From the NCBI GenBank assembly GCA_003644275.1, contig QNBY01000050.1, positions 1 through 7,300 on the forward strand: DNA of 7,300 bases, in the 5' to 3' direction. The translations under genes and the position numbers were made by a program. The DNA is from Planctomycetota bacterium (GTDB taxonomy: Bacteria > Planctomycetota > B143-G9). The notes under the pieces are model-generated. The model saw nothing but the letters and a program-made list of their open reading frames with translations. It did no database searches and was not told the origin of the DNA. This document shows, piece by piece, positions 5,517 to 7,300 of this stretch. Numbering within the stretch: position 1 is the stretch's first letter; every line of letters begins with the position of its first letter.

Positions 5517-5546
5517 ATGTTACGTCCCTTTTCGCGCGAAATGCAA
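5517..5546 (-). promoter_or_regulatory. Candidate promoter for the dehydrogenase-like/ackA/rnc operon
   Basis: On the minus strand TTGCAT (5541-5546) and TAACAT (5517-5522) are 18 nt apart. Each hexamer matches the sigma-70 consensus at 4 of 6 positions. The leader would be about 30 nt and would include the AAGGAGG ribosome-binding site. It lies between a strong upstream terminator and the first gene, where a promoter is needed. Confidence 0.5.
5530..5541. promoter_or_regulatory. 12-bp perfect palindrome in the promoter spacer, possible operator
   Basis: TTTCGCGCGAAA is fully self-complementary. It occupies the spacer and touches the -35 of the candidate promoter at 5517-5546. A repressor bound here would block RNA polymerase. 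No matching regulator gene is in the window, so the role is inference. Confidence 0.45.
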
Positions 5547-5572
5547 CTTTTCTTCCCTATCGGAGGGTGGAG

Positions 5573-5611
5573 GAAAAGAGGCCGGGGCGGACGCGGGCAC
5601 GTCCGCCCCGG
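5573..5611 (-). terminator. Strong intrinsic terminator after the RND/small membrane-protein operon
   Basis: A perfect 12-bp GC-rich stem, CCGGGGCGGACG (5582-5593) with CGTCCGCCCCGG (5600-5611), closes a 6-nt loop. On the minus strand it is followed by CCTCTTTTCC, a modest T-tract. It separates the pump operon from the dehydrogenase-like/ackA/rnc operon. Confidence 0.75.
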
Positions 5612-5657
5612 TCCTCCGGGGGAGGCGTTCCCCCGTTCGGAAGGGAGGTTGGAGGTC

Positions 5658-5819
5658 TCAGGCCGCGGCGAACAGGGCGCCTATCACCGCGCCCCACACC
5701 ATGCCGCGCCAGGGATTGGCGGTGAGGGGACAGGCGCCGTCGGAGCAGCGGCCGAAGTAGCCGAAGAGCGCGCCGAGCGCGGCCCCGAAGGCGGCTCCCA
5801 GCAGGACGCGGGCGGTCAT
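5658..5819 (-). CDS. Small DUF6132-like membrane protein (53 aa)
   Basis: The product starts MTARVLLGAAFGAALGALFG, a Gly/Ala-rich first TM helix (about residues 5-22). It continues with a short Cys-containing loop, GRCSDGACPLTANP (23-36), and a second TM helix (about 38-52, GMVWGAVIGALFAAA). Two short helices around a C-x4-CP..(S/A)NP loop fit the DUF6132 family as I remember it; its function is not established. C25 and C30 could face each other in a disulfide or bind a thiol or metal. The open frame extends upstream to 6038, but that part overlaps the next gene out of frame. The ATG at 5819 gives the family-like N-terminus, has GGAG 6 nt upstream, and overlaps the preceding stop as ATGA. It is the last gene of the pump operon, before the terminator. 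Confidence 0.7.
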   Translation of the reverse strand: MTARVLLGAAFGAALGALFGYFGRCSDGACPLTANPWRGMVWGAVIGALFAAA

Positions 5820-6031
5820 TTTCCGCTCCCGGCCGCGTCGAAACAGGACTTCATGCCCAGCTTCTTCAGTATCGCCGCGAGCGGGCAGAAGTTGGAGAAG
5901 CCGTACTGGAAGAAGTTGAGCCCGATGAAGAGGGGCACCAGCAGGAACCACTCGTTCGCGTAGTGTCCGAGCACGACGCCCGCCGCGACGAGCAGCCCTC
6001 CGAAAGCGTGCACCACGTTTTCCACGTACAT
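5816..6031 (-). CDS. DUF2892-like small inner-membrane protein (71 aa)
   Basis: The product has two hydrophobic helices (about residues 7-22 and 28-45) and ends with the family hallmark: LFIGLNFFQYGFSNFCPLAA (35-53 region), then ILKKLGM. This matches DUF2892, the membrane part found alone or fused to rhodanese domains (as in YgaP), which links the family loosely to sulfur or thiol chemistry. C49 sits in the conserved FCPL motif and C63 is in the tail. The ATG at 6031 has AAGGAG 7 nt upstream and lies 11 nt after the RND permease stop. The stop overlaps the next gene by 4 nt. Co-expression with the permease is therefore very likely, but a direct functional link to the pump is inference. Confidence 0.82.
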   Translation of the reverse strand: MYVENVVHAFGGLLVAAGVVLGHYANEWFLLVPLFIGLNFFQYGFSNFCPLAAILKKLGMKSCFDAAGSGK

Positions 6032-6042
6032 GCGTCATCTCC

Positions 6043-7300
6043 TTACATTATTCCTTCGGGCGGGTCCTCTATCCTCTCGTGTTCCTTGGCGAACATCATG
6101 TAGTAGAGGACGGGGACGACGAACAGGGTGAACGAGGTGGAGGCGATGAGGCCGAAGATGAGCGCCCAGGCGAGGCCGGAGAAGATGGGGTCGAGCGTTA
6201 TGGGCCAGGCGCCGAAGGCGGCCGCCGCGGCCACGAGCACGATGGGCCTGAACCTCACGCCGCCGCTGCGCAGCAGGGCTTCCTTGAGGGGCAGGCGTTC
6301 CTCCAGGGCGTCGCGGACGAACTCGATGAGCAGGATGGAGTTCCGCACCACGATGCCGCCGAGGGCGATCATGCCTATCATGCCGGTGGCGGTGAAGAAG
6401 ACGGGGTCGTGGTAGCCTCCCACCGTTCCGCCGCTCACGAGGTTGAGGAGCACGAAGCCGGGCATTATGCCTATGGCCGTGAGGGGGATGGCCGCCATGA
6501 TGACGAGCGGCATCCTGAACGACTTCACCTCTATGACGAGGATGATGTAGATGCCCACGAGCGCGGCGAGGAAGGCGATGCCGAGGTCGCGGAAGACGTC
6601 CACCGTTATCTTCCACTCGCCCTCGCCGTCGAAGACGGGGGTGACGCCCGCGGGAAGGACGAACCCGCCGTCCTCACTGTGCTTCTTCAGCTTCCCATGC
6701 AGCGAGAGTATGGCGTTCACCGGGGAGCGGCCCGCCATCTCGCCGAAGACGTACACCACCGGCTTGAGGTTCTTGTGGTAGATGGGCTGGTCCTCGTCCA
6801 CGCCGACGAACTCGCCTATCTCGGCGAGTTGGACCATCCTGCCGCCCGCGCCGTGCACCGCTATCCGGCCCAGGTCCTGGGCGGAGGAGCGTTTCGAGCG
6901 CGGCAGCACCACGCGCACCCGCAGGGGGTTCCGTTCCTTCGGTATGTGGACGTTCGCCGGCGTCGCGCCGGACAGCGCGAGATAGAGCGTCTGCACCACC
7001 TGCTCGGTGGTTACGCCGTGGAGGGCGGCTTTTTCCTTGTCCAGCACGAACTGGAGGCGCTTGCGCGGCGTCTCGGTGGTGTCGTCTATGTCCACCACCG
7101 CTTCCTCGGAGCGCATGGCGTCCTTCACCACGCCCGCGGCCTCGATGAGGGAGGAATAGGGAGTGTCGGGCTCGCCGTACAGCTCGACGGTCAGGGTGGA
7201 GATGACGGGCGGGCCGGGCGGCACCTCCACCACCTTGAGGGCGGCGCCGTTGCGCTCGGCTATGGCGTGCAGGTCCTTGCGGAGGCGCAGCACTATGGTG
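6043..7300 (-). CDS. RND-family efflux permease, C-terminal part (5' end outside window)
   Basis: About 418 codons of a much larger gene are visible; RND permeases are usually about 1,000-1,100 residues. The frame is open to position 7300. The upper part is a periplasmic pore/docking region beginning near the VEVPPGPPVISTLTVELYG segment. The lower part has the second set of TM helices: DLGIAFLAALVGIYIILVIE, LVIMAAIPLTAIGIMPGF, then GMIGMIALGGIVVRNSILLI, RFRPIVLVAAAAAFGAWPI and FGLIASTSFTLFVVPVLYYM. These are hallmarks of the AcrB/HAE-type superfamily, which uses the proton gradient to export compounds through a tripartite envelope complex. The TM10 motif VVRN has Arg where AcrB has Lys940, so a positive charge is kept. 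The proton-relay Asp pair of TM4 lies outside the window, so activity and substrate cannot be judged. The ATG and GTG codons near 7293 are internal, not the true start. Confidence 0.95.
   Translation of the reverse strand, partial: TIVLRLRKDLHAIAERNGAALKVVEVPPGPPVISTLTVELYGEPDTPYSSLIEAAGVVKDAMRSEEAVVDIDDTTETPRKRLQFVLDKEKAALHGVTTEQVVQTLYLALSGATPANVHIPKERNPLRVRVVLPRSKRSSAQDLGRIAVHGAGGRMVQLAEIGEFVGVDEDQPIYHKNLKPVVYVFGEMAGRSPVNAILSLHGKLKKHSEDGGFVLPAGVTPVFDGEGEWKITVDVFRDLGIAFLAALVGIYIILVIEVKSFRMPLVIMAAIPLTAIGIMPGFVLLNLVSGGTVGGYHDPVFFTATGMIGMIALGGIVVRNSILLIEFVRDALEERLPLKEALLRSGGVRFRPIVLVAAAAAFGAWPITLDPIFSGLAWALIFGLIASTSFTLFVVPVLYYMMFAKEHERIEDPPEGIM

Noticed and set aside
5613..5640. Short GC-rich inverted repeats (CCTCC/GGAGG, GGGGGA/TCCCCC) downstream of the DUF6132-like gene
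   Set aside because: Short stems without a T-tract, next to a much stronger terminator; expected by chance at this GC content.
5820..6038. Upstream extension of the DUF6132-like protein
   Set aside because: Arg-rich translation that overlaps the DUF2892-like gene out of frame; the internal ATG at 5819 fits family length and operon spacing.
6035..6616. 193-codon minus-strand frame inside the RND gene
   Set aside because: Arg/His/Pro-rich shadow of the permease with no TM helices or motifs.

Overview
The window is a GC-rich bacterial chromosome segment. Every gene I can support is read from the minus strand, so transcription runs from high to low coordinates. Acetate kinase, RNase III, MreB/MreC and an RND-type efflux pump point to an ordinary, probably diderm (Gram-negative-type), rod-forming bacterium. 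In spite of the high GC content, isoleucine is often written ATA. I cannot place the lineage; an uncultured or poorly sampled phylum is possible, but that is a guess. I see no tRNA, rRNA, CRISPR array, insertion sequence or other mobile element.

Read in the direction of transcription, there are four blocks. (1) 7300-5576: the C-terminal part of an RND-family permease, then two tiny membrane proteins (DUF2892-like and DUF6132-like), closed by a strong intrinsic terminator. (2) 5546-2680: a candidate promoter with a 12-bp palindrome in its spacer, then a degenerate 3-hydroxyacyl-CoA-dehydrogenase-like protein, acetate kinase (ackA, GTG start, 4-nt overlap) and RNase III (rnc, 9 nt further on). 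These three look translationally coupled. (3) 2671-1390: a compact promoter-terminator-promoter region whose inner promoter has perfect consensus hexamers (TTGACA, 18 nt, TATAAT). It drives a membrane-anchored coiled-coil protein with a small beta-rich C-terminal domain, followed by a 53-residue single-span membrane protein and a terminator. (4) 1347-1: mreB and the first 85 codons of a probable mreC, 2 nt apart.

The genes fall into three themes. The first is a pump with small Cys-containing membrane partners. The second is acetate/acetyl-phosphate metabolism tied to RNA processing. The third is the MreB cell-shape cytoskeleton, with an adjacent anchored coiled-coil protein whose layout (TM, coiled coil, beta domain) resembles MreC. 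The least expected items are the dehydrogenase-like protein, which has lost the nucleotide-binding glycines and most catalytic residues yet stays coupled to ackA, and the uncharacterised coiled-coil/small-TM pair beside mreBC. I did not find clear evidence of a wholly new multi-gene system.
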